Notes under the pieces: model-generated | What the model was told of the DNA's origin: nothing | Database searches by the model: none | What the model saw: the letters and a program-made list of their open reading frames with translations, nothing else | NCBI GenBank assembly: GCA_037447605.1 | Contig: CM074808.1 | Coordinates: 1,734,677-1,757,811 of the forward strand | Length of the DNA: 23,135 nucleotides | Origin: Zygnema circumcarinatum | Taxonomy: Eukaryota > Streptophyta > Zygnematophyceae > Zygnematales > Zygnemataceae | Direction of reading: 5' to 3' | Translations under genes and position numbers: made by a program | Shown here: in pieces, positions 1 to 9,002 of the stretch | Layout of the letters: every line of letters begins with the position of its first letter | Numbering within the stretch: the first letter of the stretch is position 1

Positions 1-743
1 AAAGGTCCGATGAAGCGGGGCCACAGCTTACGTGTTCCGCCATAAGCTTTGAGTCTCAAGTTCGCCGTACTTAGCAACACCTCATCGCCTTCGTTGAAGG
101 TGAGTTGGGTACGGTGACGGTCAGCATAGGCCTTTTGTCGCGACTGGGCCGCTAGCAGGGTCTGTCGTGCCCTCTGCAGCGCCTCAGACATTAGTTGGAC
201 AAAAGATCTGACTGCGGGAGGTTGAGTCCCATCAGTCCCTCTCAGCTTCCAAGGATCGGGGTTTCTGTGGACGCCCATGTTCCACGGATCAGGGGACTGA
301 TCCCTTGGTTGCAGGGGATTTAGGGGATGCTGACCAAAATTCAGGAAGAAAGGGGTGGTACCAATGGACTCCTGGAAAGCATTATTGATGGCATACTCAG
401 CCACTGGGAGCAGTTCGTCCCACCCATCCGGGTAGGTCCCATAATGCCGAGGTAATCCTCCAGATCCCGCTCACCCGCTCCGCCTCCCCGCCATCAGTTT
501 GGCGGGTGGAAAGTCGTACTCAACGCTTCCTCGCTTTTCTTGGTCCCAACGATTTGAGCACTCGGCCCAAAAATGGCCGTGAATCGCGGGATCACTTCGC
601 CGCATACTTGGATCAAGACCATGCTGGCTCCACACTTTGTCAACATACAACCGTGCAATCTCGTCGGCCCCAGCGGTCTTAGTAGTTGGTGCAAAATGCA
701 CCATCTTGCTGAGTCGATCGACAAAGACGAGGATGGAGTCATG
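1..743 (-). pseudogene. Ty3/gypsy-1 integrase, C-terminal half (decayed)
   Basis: Read on the minus strand, this is the catalytic core and C-terminal part of a Ty3/gypsy integrase, the enzyme that inserts element cDNA into the genome. From 743 downwards I see the core strand DSILVFVDRLSKMVHFAP and then TAGADEIARLYVDKVW. Nearer position 1 are AEYAINNAFQESIGTTPFF, LNFGQHPLNPLQPRDQ and a stretch resembling the post-core GDEVLLST segment. The same segments occur on the plus strand at about 13,930-14,740 in gypsy-2, so the two elements belong to one family. Frameshifts occur near 480-620. The reading frame is cut at 743 by the copia insertion and continues at 7092. The downstream chromodomain and LTR would lie left of the window. 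Family assignment is confident; the frame is not functional. Confidence 0.88.
739..743. repeat. Target-site duplication of the copia element, left copy (TCATG)
   Basis: TCATG lies directly before the LTR start TGTTGAAGC and is repeated at 7087-7091 directly after the LTR end CTAACA. Five-base duplications are normal for Ty1/copia integration. Gypsy-1 integrase reads through continuously if the insert and one copy are ignored. Confidence 0.9.
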
Positions 744-1731
744 TGTTGAAGCAGGGGTCTGCTCCCCACTTCCGGCGCCACCTCGGGTGTCGCCCTCCAT
801 TGGAACTTGAGTTCCCACGGATGAAGACATTCAAACACTCAAAGCTCTATCTTACTTCACTCATCGCCCATAACAACAGAATGAAGCTACAAGACAAGCA
901 CAGCGGAAATCACAATGAGAGAGTGTTAGGAGAAAGCTCACGGCTCTAAAACTCCTTATAATAAAACTGTCTTCCCACAATGAAGTTCTCCCACTACTTC
1001 AAGGTCCCTCTTACTCACCACCTCACCTACAAGTGTAGGCAAAATTTAGCAAAGACGAAAGGTGTCTCCGGTAAGACCCGGTGACTATGACAGAGTAGTG
1101 TAGGTGGATTACTTCCATAAGTAAAACTACGACTATAATATGGCTATCCTCGCGACGCGGACATTGACATGTCACGCCGTCCGCCATTGCAAAAACTACG
1201 TGACCGAAGTCCGGAGTGGGCGCATCAAATAGCGCATCAGCTAGCTGCCTCAGAAAACCTACGGCGGCGCCGCACCTAGTTCTACGGATCGCATATCCGT
1301 CTGCATGCTGCTGCTTCGCCAGCCGCCTTCGCCACACATCTCGCCGACATCAACTCGCTGACCTACATCGCGAAGTGGTCCACGTATGCATTCCTAAGCC
1401 ACACCAAATACCTTATGTCAAGCTCACGCCAGAACTTTATGCCTCACAAGCTACTGTCATGCATTAATCGAGTCGCCAAGGTCTCAGATGCTAATCATGT
1501 CACACACTAATCAAAGTTGCGTGATTCAGACTCCACTTACTTGTGTCACCGCCACACTAATCAGCTACCAGACTCCTCACAAGACTACAAGACTCACCAA
1601 AGTCAGAGCAATCGGCTATCACTAAATCTAAGAGCACTACGCTTCTTAGCAGATTCATGTTCTACAAACTGAGTACTACAACAAGTTAGTGTGTGCCATA
1701 CAATGTCTAACTATCATACACTAACACTAAA
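744..1731 (-). repeat. Copia LTR, left copy (3' LTR of the minus-strand element)
   Basis: It starts TGTTGAAGCAGG and ends CACTAACACTAAA, and aligns over its full length with 6061-7086. The last bases have lost the terminal C of the CA end seen in the other copy. Similarity is patchy: blocks of 20-60 nearly identical bases are separated by many 1-10-base indels. No coding potential is credible; the small frames here are chance. Confidence 0.9.
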
Positions 1732-1791
1732 TAACTCTTGGGACTCGCCTCATGGGCCCCAGCCCAATCAACCTGCCGCTCACTAGTAGTG

Positions 1792-1803
1792 TCTCCCCCT
1801 CAC
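1792..1803 (-). other. Polypurine tract-like site of the copia element
   Basis: On the minus strand this reads GTGAGGGGGAGA, immediately after the RNase H C-terminus (NMLTKGV in the adjacent frame). Such a tract primes plus-strand DNA synthesis. It lies about 60 bp from the LTR edge, where direct adjacency is usual, so either sequence was inserted between them or the true primer tract is different. Confidence 0.5.
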
Positions 1804-2290
1804 ACCTTTAGTCAACATGTTCGCGAGCCTGCTCTTTTGTTCCTACAAACTTCACCACTATCATCCCTTCCTCTACCAACTCTCGCACATAATGATATTG
1901 CACCCTAATGTGTTTGGTTCTTTTATGGAACACAGGGTTTTCCATAAGAGCTATAGATGACTGGTTGTCCGTGAAAAGAGTCAATGGTAAGCCAGGGTCG
2001 TGCTTTACATTCTACCTCAAAGAAATGTTGGAACCACATCCCTCCTTCACAAGGCGGGCACGCCCCATGTATTCTCCTTCGGTGGCTCTACGCTTACCGT
2101 AATCTTGTAACTGAAAGCCCATGAGATCGCCCGCTCAGAACACAAATCCTGACGCCGCATCGCGTGACGCGTCCACGCCACCTCCTCAATCTCGGAAGTC
2201 GGTGTATCCCATCGACTCAGTCGCCCCTCTCAAACCCGAGGTCAGAATCCGTCCCTTTCATCAATCTCAAGATCCGCCACCGCCTCCCAG
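1800..2290 (-). pseudogene. Copia RNase H domain (decayed)
   Basis: The minus-strand translation in alternating frames shows the C-terminal end of a copia polyprotein: a SDWGG/VDASRDA-like stretch near 2190-2140, then TDNQSSIALMENPVFHKR and TKHIRVQYHYVRELVEEGM near 1970-1860, then MLTKGV near 1820. TDNQS contains a catalytic Asp of the domain, and HKRTKHI is a strongly conserved copia signature. RNase H removes the RNA strand during reverse transcription. At least three frameshifts interrupt it. Confidence 0.85.
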
Positions 2291-3240
2291 CCGTCAAGAC
2301 CGATTCTCCATGAACCGACTTGCTGAGCTCACGGCTTTCGCCAAGTCAGGACGAGTACCTATCATCAGATACATTAAACTCCCGGATGTCGATTCAGACG
2401 CACTGCACATTCTCTCGTATCTCCGCGATCTCTGCCGCAGTATCATATTTCCGACAATCGCTGCTCCGACATCTCCATCAACTCGAGCAAGGACGCACTC
2501 TCCATTTTTGAACCTGGCAGTACATCTGCGGCGCATTTCTTCCTCGAATATTAAAGAAAGAAGCTGCCGCCCTCGCCTCTTCAACTGCATTCCTAGGAGA
2601 TACTGTGCCTCCCCTAGATCCGACATTTTGAAGTTAGCTTCCAAAAGCTGCTTCAAATCATTGATTCTCTCCAATGAGAGGCTCACCATTATGAGGTCGT
2701 CCACGTAGATCCCAACGTACATGAGATCTGCCTCTTCCCCTTGTCGGTAGACGGAATGATCCGTCTCAAATCGCGCAAATCCGTTACTCCTCAGGAGGTC
2801 ATCAATTTTCGTACCAAATCCTGGGCACCTGTTTCAGTCCATACAATTTTTTTACAAGACGACAAACGATGTTTCTTCGCCTCGACAATCCTTTCCTTCT
2901 GCCGTACTTACGATCTCTCGAGATCTCCGCATAAAACGCTGTCTTGATATCGAAGTTGATGTAATGGGTATCCCTCGCCGCCGCAATCGCATATTAGGGG
3001 CACCTGAGGAGTTGAACTACTCACGGGGCGAAGGTCTCCGTAGCTCCATTCCACGCTTCTGGTTGAAGCCCTTCACACTGTGACGCTGCTTTGTAACGGT
3101 CGTGACGCTTTCCCGCCCGCCGCCGCCTTGAACACCCACTTGCATCCAATGGCCCGCTTTCCCCTCGCCGCAGCTCCTCAAGTCGCCACGCGGCCGCTTC
3201 TCCAGCAACTGTCCCACTCGCTGCCGATCGCCGCCGCTTT
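2290..3240 (-). pseudogene. Copia reverse transcriptase domain (decayed)
   Basis: The longest intact stretch (2722 down to 2294) contains the catalytic YVDD box at 2707-2696, followed by LKQLLEANFKMSDLGEAQYL and, after a frameshifted part, GSLMYLMIGTRPDLAKAV, the usual copia RT to RNase H junction. Further upstream in transcription are VKGFNQKRGMELRR (about 3100-3040) and AIAAARDTHYINFDIKTAF (about 2990-2940), the fingers and first-Asp region. Each lies in a different frame. The enzyme would copy element RNA into DNA; here it cannot be produced intact. Confidence 0.9.
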
Positions 3241-3274
3241 TCTTACTTTCTCCATCACCCCGCTGCAGGCCTCC

Positions 3275-3748
3275 TCAAAGGCTTGCGTTCCTGATCATAA
3301 ACAGGCAGCCTCCCTTCACAGGTCCGCCGAAGTCTGTAGGCACTCTTTCCTGTACTAGGTTAGTCTGCAAAGGCCTGTAGTGATCAGGCCTCCTCACCAC
3401 ACGGGTGCTCCTCCGAGGTCCTTGCGCTCTCCGGCTCCTCGTGTTGAAGAAAATCCCCGGGACAAACCCGGGAGGCATGCTCGACAACATAGCCTCTTTC
3501 TCAGCCGTCTCCAAATCCTCAGACTCCTGCCCATGCAAAGGTACAGCTGCCGAAGTTCTCCCTCTGGCTCTGACAGTGAGTGTGTAGTGGTGCCGCTCTC
3601 CGCTGGACGGGTTATGCTCCTCGCCATGCCTCGGTTCAACTCCCACGCCGCCCACGCTCGGGCGCAGCTCCTGCCTGCCTCGCTTCTTCAAGCGTACATC
3701 TCCTTCAAGCTGACCAGAGGGCGCCCATGCCTTCGCTGGTCTCCACAT
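3275..3748 (-). pseudogene. Copia integrase to reverse transcriptase linker region
   Basis: An open minus-strand stretch of 157 codons lies between the integrase core and reverse transcriptase. Its C-terminal part, RRSTRVVRRPDHY, resembles the basic linker R-S/T-R-x-RRPP that precedes RT in copia polyproteins; the N-terminal part is low-complexity and basic. No catalytic motif is visible. I call it a linker from position and the RRSTRV motif only. Confidence 0.6.
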
Positions 3749-3879
3749 CCTCGCATAATTTCCAAACTCGCCTTTTGGGGTGCGGGTCTCAATTTAGCCG
3801 AAGCTCACTCAGCTTCTCCTCATCCACATCAACGCTCGGTGCCTCTGCACTGCTTGTTTCTCGAGGGTTCCACACCGTA

Positions 3880-4800
3880 GGTGCGATCGTCTATGTTGTA
3901 GCCGAAGGTACCTTCCACGCTCTGGGGTCGAACTTTCTCTTCTGCCTCGCTTTCGGCACTGTCGACCAGCAGCGCGCTCCAAAGGTCTTCAAGTGGGACA
4001 CCGTGGGTTTCCTCCCACTCCACACCTCTTCAGGAACCTGATCCTTAAGCACAGAAGATGGGCATCTATTTCTAAGGTAAGTTGCGGTCATCACCGCCTC
4101 TCCCCAAAAAGATGCCGGGAAGGGGGAATCTATCAGCATGGTTCGTGCCATGTCCCCCAGCGTCCTATTGACCCTCTCAGCAGCTCCATTACTTTGAGGA
4201 GAGTAAGGAGCAGAAAATTCATGCCTTATTCCGCGAGCCTTCAAGTACCCGCCGAACTCCTTCGACTTGAATTCCCTCCTGCTGTCTGGAGCCGTTGCCT
4301 TTCAGTTTCTCGACCGCCTTCGCCCATCTCGAAATCACAATCTCCTCGAAAAGTCTGAAAAGCCTAGACTTGTACTTGAGAATTTTCACCCAAATTTTCT
4401 CGAAAAAATCATCAAGGAAGGTGATGAAGTAGCTGCAGCTCTCCTGTTGCCGTGTCACGGGCCACAAATCGTATGTACCACCCAGTTTCTCCCTACAAGG
4501 GAAATGACCTCTCCACCTCGAAAAGGGCCCCTCGGCGCGCCTCTTCCCCTACACACACTCTTTGCAAAAAGCCTAGCTCCTTCTCAACTATGTCAATGTC
4601 TAACCCGCGGACCAGCCCCCTTGCAGCAAGCTGTTGCAGTCCCCTATGGTTTAGATGACCAAGTCTACGATGCCAGAGATTTACTGCACCCTCAGTTACG
4701 GCCATCACACCCTCATCTTCTTCTCTCCTATAATGAAGGTAATATAGGCCTCCCTTCTCGTACCCCTCAAACAGCCGCTTCCCCGACTCCAAGTGAGTAG
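3880..4800 (-). pseudogene. Copia GAG-pre-integrase and integrase core (decayed)
   Basis: From 4792 downward the minus strand encodes AVNLWHRRLGHLNHRGLQQL, the HHCC zinc-binding GAG-pre-integrase domain with its two His; the Cys pair follows in another frame. At about 4467-4370 SYFITFLDDF carries the first catalytic Asp. At 4244-3891 RHEFSAPYSPQSNGAAERVN holds the DDE Glu, followed by the usual MARTMLIDS, FWGEAVMTATYLRNR and LKTFGARCW segments. Frameshifts separate these three blocks, near 4480 and 4260. The order, ahead of reverse transcriptase, identifies Ty1/copia. Confidence 0.92.
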
Positions 4801-4809
4801 CTACGCAAG

Positions 4810-5130
4810 ACTTCTCCTTAAAGGTGACTTCGCACTCCCTCTACATACTTGGATCGACCGACATGAAGTCTTGTTTCAGATCGTGGTGTGAAGTACGCCA
4901 CCATGCACAACCGCTTCTTTCTTTCTTCGTGAGATGATGCAGAGCCGTCATGAGGGATCATCTTACCACTCCTCCTTGTAACCCACCTCTCCGGGTTGCC
5001 GAAAGTGAAATTAAAACCGTCCTTCCAAGGTGTCAGCCGTGAGAACATTCGCTTGTCGCCACACATGTGCGGAGCTTTTGTGTCGACAAATTATGGCCGC
5101 CCCGATCCGCTAGAACCTGGATCTTCTTCC
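4810..5130 (-). pseudogene. Copia aspartic protease region (decayed)
   Basis: This lies between the zinc knuckle and the GAG-pre-integrase domain, where the copia protease belongs. The minus strand reads HMCGDKRMFSRLTP at about 5066-5025, the segment that normally follows the catalytic D-S/T-G-A motif. The expected motif itself, near 5100-5120, reads VLADRGG in the preceding frame, so the catalytic triplet is altered or frameshifted. Function was polyprotein cleavage. Identification rests on position and the MCGDKRMF segment. Confidence 0.65.
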
Positions 5131-5139
5131 CAACAAAAT

Positions 5140-6000
5140 CGCATCGTTCGGGCCAAGATGAGATTCGCCTCCACCGCCACTCTNCAATCCGTGCTCTTGT
5201 GGCCTCGCTTCTTGCATTTGAAGCAGATTCCCTTGAATCCCTTCTTGACGGATGACGATGCTCCCCCACCCCGATCTTGGGTGTTCTTGTTCTTGTAACA
5301 GCTTTGGCCGGTAGCGGGCTCCGCTCTACGCGACGTAACACGCCCTCGTGAGGGCGCTCTCACTTGCCCGCCCTCGGCGCACTCCTCTTCTACCCTTGTC
5401 GAGTGCAAAGGCCAACACCTTCTCCTCGTGCCCCTAACGCCTTGGACAGTTGTTCTCCTCCTGATCCTCCTCGCTTCACTTTGCTCAAGGGTCATCAATG
5501 CAAAGTTTGTTAGAACAGTCCTAAGAGCTGCACCGCTACATCGACCGCCAGGCAGTCCCCTAGAAACCGCTGATTTTATGGTCTCCCCTAACGTTTTGCA
5601 AATACTTAAGAATCTCTCCTCCATTAGAGTATCAACCACCATATATTTCCTTCCTTCTTCCGAGGACATCTTCATTTTCCTAAGCTGCGTAAAGGCTGAC
5701 ATCGCTACGCTATCCTTTACGCCATATCTCCTCTAAGCATCTCCACATAGCATGTGAAGTCTTAAGGTCATACAGCATGGAAGAGGGACTTCCCCTCACG
5801 CTCATGACGATCTGGGTGAGGGCCTTGTTGTCCTTGGTCCTCCATCTGGCGAAGCCGCCGTGGTTTTAACTCCCACTGCTGCCCGGGCCAGGTTCTCCCG
5901 CTGCACCGTGCTCTGATGGTGCCGCTAACGCACTTCAACGGTAATTCCCGCCCATAAGCAAAGGAACCGCCGCCATCTCCACCCCTGTAGTCCCAACCAT
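5140..6000 (-). pseudogene. Copia gag (capsid and zinc-knuckle nucleocapsid, decayed)
   Basis: The likely start is the ATG at 6000-5998 (MVGTTGVEMAAVPLLMGGNYR-like start; LL..GNYR is typical of the copia gag N-terminus). In a shifted frame at about 5860-5730 are TKDNKALTQIVMSVRG and LKTSHAMWRCLEEIW, the capsid core. The frame from 5702 ends in a CX2CX4HX4C zinc knuckle at 5225-5184 (CFKCKKRGHKSTD followed by a codon TGN). The unresolved base at 5184 is the third base of that last codon, so Cys is the likely residue. Gag packages element RNA. At least two frameshifts. Confidence 0.87.
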
Positions 6001-6044
6001 CGAACGCTGATGCTGAACTTCACGCGGGTCCTCCTCGCCACCTT

Positions 6045-6058
6045 GGGCACAGATACCA
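6045..6058 (-). other. Copia primer-binding site (initiator-Met tRNA type)
   Basis: The minus strand reads TGGTATCTGTGCCC two bases beyond the 5' LTR edge at 6061. It differs at two or so positions from TGGTATCAGAGCC, the complement of the plant initiator-Met tRNA 3' end. Confidence 0.8.
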
Positions 6059-6060
6059 CT

Positions 6061-7086
6061 TGATGAAGCAGGGGTCTGCTCCCCACTTCCGGCGCCACCT
6101 CGGGTGTCGCCCTCCATTGGAACTTGAGTTCCCACGGATGAGGACATTCAAAACACTCAAANCTCTATCTTACTTCACCTACCTACCATAACAAATGAAT
6201 GAAGTTACAAGACAAAGTACGGAAATCACAATGAGAGAGAAAGTTAGGAGAAAGCTCTCACGCTCTAAAACTCCTTATAATAAAACTGTTCTCCCACAAT
6301 GAAGTTCTCCCCACCACTTCAAGGTCCCTCTTACCACTACCACGCATTTCACAAGTGTGCAGCTCAAAGCAAAGACGAAAGCGTGTTCTGAGTAAAGACC
6401 CGGCATCGCGCATGCAGTAGTGTAGGTGATTACTTCCCATAGTAAACCACGCGACTAATATGAGGGCCCGCGACGCGTGACACAATATGTCACGCCGTCC
6501 GCCATTGCAAAACCCATGTACCGAAGTCCGAAAGGGCGCACGTAACAGCGACTAGCTAGCCGCCAGAAACCTACGGGCTGGCGCCGCACTCCAGTTCTGT
6601 CGGATCGCATATCCGGCCCGCATAGCTTTCGCTTTTTCGCGCTACGCTTCCTTCAAGAAGCCTTCGCCGGCTATCTCGCCGCCGCGACATTCAACCGCTG
6701 ACCTACATCAGCGAGTGGTCCACGTATGCATTCTGCCACAATATCTTCCATGTCGCTTCCGCTGGGCCAAGAACTTTATGCCCATAAGCGGCGCTTCCGC
6801 TGTCAGCGAGCTCAATTCCGAAGTCGCCGTCCGCATTTCGCGCGAATCATGCCGCCGACCAATCAAAGCTAAGATTCGTATTCCACTTACTTGTGTCACC
6901 GCCGCGACCAATCAGCGCCGCTCGTTCGTACTCCGCGCACTCGCGGCGCACTCACCAAAGTCAGAGCACCGACATCACTAAATCTAAGAGCACTACGCCT
7001 AGCAGATCTCATGTTCTACAAACTGAGTACCACAACAAGTTAGTGTGTGCCATACAATGTCTAACTATCATACACTAACACTAACA
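6061..7086 (-). repeat. Copia LTR, right copy (5' LTR of the minus-strand element)
   Basis: It starts TGATGAAGCAGG and ends ACTAACA, is colinear with 744-1731, and has the primer-binding site just inside it. It retains many CG dinucleotides that the left copy lacks, notably at about 6830-6960. A TTATAATAAAAC stretch (about 6275) could hold a minus-strand TATA box. The base at 6162 is unresolved. Confidence 0.9.
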
Positions 7087-7091
7087 TCATG
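7087..7091. repeat. Target-site duplication of the copia element, right copy (TCATG)
   Basis: It matches 739-743. The gypsy-1 integrase frame resumes directly after it. Confidence 0.9.
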
Positions 7092-7680
7092 CCCCCGAGG
7101 TGTCACAGGAAGATCTGTGATCAAGTCCATACCCACACTGTCCCATTTCCGAAAAGGAGGTGTGAGGGGTTGCAGCTGGCTAGGGATCCTGCCAGTGCGG
7201 GGTTTGTTTCGTTGACAAGTTGGACAAGCGAGTACATACGCTTTCACATCCCTCGAGAGTCCAGGCCACCGTAACTCCTGAGCAAGGCTTCACCTGCTCT
7301 TGCAACCCCATGTGACCTCGGCACGGAGGATCATGTACTACCTGCACGAGTCAGCTGCATGGGGCCCCTCGCCTGGGCACGCACCGTAATCACGTCAGTA
7401 GTGGTACCGTATCTGTCCTAGGACACCACTTCACCATTACCTTGGCCATCCAGGAACAAAGGATCACCAGTATACCCCTCCTGGATCATCTGTCTGAGAT
7501 CAGAGAGAGCAGGAGGGTTGACTGCGTCACTGGTGGAGGGATCTATGACAAAGCATACTGGAGACGGAGACTCGGGGTTGGCCGGCCCCTCACCTCTGTC
7601 ATCTCGTTCCACCAACACTCGAGTCGACGAGCGCACCATCCAGGCAAGATGCCGAGGCTGCCTACTCAAGTGGTTCAAGT
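7092..7680 (-). pseudogene. Ty3/gypsy-1 integrase N-terminal part and RNase H spacer (decayed)
   Basis: Read downward on the minus strand this part ends, next to the copia insertion, with FRKWDSVGMDLITDLPVTPR, the start of the integrase core. It is preceded by the H2C2 zinc-finger stretch CRGHMGLQ and YVLACPTCQRNKPRTG in alternating frames at about 7340-7160. An open stretch 7678-7418 (LSDLRQMIQEGYTGDPLF) is the spacer between RNase H and integrase. The same order and near-identical motifs occur on the plus strand at 13,560-13,970. It joins the fragment at 1-743 if the copia insert is ignored. Confidence 0.87.
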
Positions 7681-8236
7681 ATATCCGCCGATAAAGCGCG
7701 ACCCACCGGCAAATAAACCTTTGAGGAACTCACCTCGGGCCAAGTGGCTCACGCCAAGCAGACAAGGTCTCGCTGGGCTGAGGAACGCCGGGCCAGCGGT
7801 GGTCGCTGACTGGCCAGGACTGCCACTTTTGGGGCCAGCACCGCCATGTCCTCGTATGCGGACCACCGCAAGCGCTTCCTCGCTCGCTAAGTGTATCAGC
7901 TTTGCGCCGGCCGGATTCATTTTGGCGACTTTCATATGCCAAAGGTTGGCCATCCTGAAACAAGACGGCACCCAAGGCGAATCCCGAAGCATCACAAACC
8001 ACTTCATAAGGCTTCGACTCGTCCGCTTAAACGCGAGAGTGGGTGCGTGAATAGTGCATGGCGACACCTTCAATGCATCCCGCATTCGCGGGTCCAGGCG
8101 TAAAGGGACACCGAACGTCAAATTAGTCAAGGGGGTAACCAGTTTACTAAACCCTGGATGAACTTTACTCTAAAATAATTCGCAAAGTCCGTAAAAGACC
8201 TCAACCGGGTGCGTGTCAGTTTTCTGCTGGCTTCAA
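7681..8236 (-). pseudogene. Ty3/gypsy-1 RNase H and reverse transcriptase C-terminus (decayed, truncated)
   Basis: The minus strand encodes VVCDASGFALGAVLFQDGQP and AYESRQNES (about 8000-7920), the RNase H start with its catalytic DAS. At about 8190-8130 is an FIQGFSKLVTPLT-like end of the reverse transcriptase connection region, and near 8230 a remnant of LKP. The homologous plus-strand stretch lies at 12,760-13,140. The element ends abruptly near 8236: the remaining reverse transcriptase, protease, gag and 5' LTR are absent and plus-strand gypsy-2 sequence begins. Several indels break the frame. Confidence 0.82.
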
Positions 8237-8288
8237 GTTTTCACGGAATCTTTAAGCGTGATCGTCGGCGACTCGAATATTGAGGATA

Positions 8289-8909
8289 TGTTTAGCGCAC
8301 GCTACGGGGCCAGGACCTCGAGGGCGTACTCATAAGGATACTATGACTACCCCTTTCATCTCGCCAATGATAGGTTAGACGCCAAGACCGCTAGGTTTTG
8401 GCCTCATCCCGCGCGGCAAGGACTTTTGATCGATCGGGTCGTCCGCATGCGTGTACTGACTACTCCATTACACGATCCCGCCGCCGCAGATCTAGCCGCC
8501 GCTGCCGCCGTTACGCCGGCGTAGCCGCCGCACGGCCGGGCGCTGACTCCACGAGATGCGTGGCATCTTTTGACAAGTAAATCCGCATCGCACGACGGGC
8601 TGACAAAGTTCACTCGCCGACGCATGCGGCGCCGCCGTTATTTGAGCCGGGCCAAGGCGACGCTCGCGGAGATGCGCGAGACCATTTGCTTGTCCCCAAA
8701 TGATAACTCGGGCATGATTCACGCCGCGGGCTCGATAAGGGCCCCGGCCCCGTCCTCCATGCCGGGTAGGTTCAATCTGGGGAGCTTTGTTGATCATGCG
8801 ATGGGAGACCATCCGAAATTGTATCAGCATTGGAAGCTCACGCCTCTCTCTCTCTCTTCTCCTCTTGACACTCGCATTTCAGAGCAGTACCGCCAGGCGT
8901 GTTGTTACA
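8289..8909 (+). repeat. Gypsy-2 5' LTR
   Basis: It starts TGTTTAGCGCACGCTAC and ends GTTGTTACA, the TGT...ACA termini of an LTR, and aligns with 15225-15902 through many indels (shared blocks include CCAATGATAGGTTAG, GCATCTTTTGA, GACTATTTGCTTGTCC-type and a CT repeat near 8840). The primer-binding site follows one base later. About 50 bp upstream of it also resemble the 3'-LTR upstream flank. Confidence 0.8.
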
Positions 8910-8910
8910 T

Positions 8911-8922
8911 TGGTGACGAGCC
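8911..8922 (+). other. Gypsy-2 primer-binding site, degenerate
   Basis: TGGTGACGAGCC follows the LTR end by one base. It is a decayed form of TGGTATCAGAGCC, which is intact at the same place in gypsy-3 (17342). Confidence 0.6.
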
Positions 8923-9002
8923 GCAGTTTAGAGACTCGAATTTCTTTCGAGGGGGACCAGCACGCCGCAGCGCCAGCTCACGCCGAAAAGCGCGCCGGGC
9001 AG

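Larger units (their letters stand above)
744..7086 (-). mobile_element. Ty1/copia LTR retrotransposon, full length but decayed, nested in gypsy-1
   Basis: The element is bounded by two LTRs (744-1731 and 6061-7086) and a TCATG duplication on both sides. In minus-strand order it holds 5' LTR, an initiator-Met-type primer-binding site, gag with a zinc knuckle, protease, integrase (GAG-pre-integrase then core), reverse transcriptase, RNase H, a purine tract and 3' LTR. Integrase preceding reverse transcriptase is the diagnostic copia order. Coding frames are broken many times by short indels, and single unresolved bases occur at 5184 and 6162. The insertion lies exactly inside the gypsy-1 integrase frame, so it is younger than gypsy-1. 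Confidence 0.93.

Noticed and set aside
2121-2708. 195-codon plus-strand frame
   Set aside because: It is antisense to the copia reverse transcriptase and RNase H, whose motifs are clear on the minus strand.
744-7086. The two large repeats as a CRISPR or phage attachment structure
   Set aside because: They are about 1-kb LTRs with PBS, target duplications and copia genes between them; the genome is plant-like.
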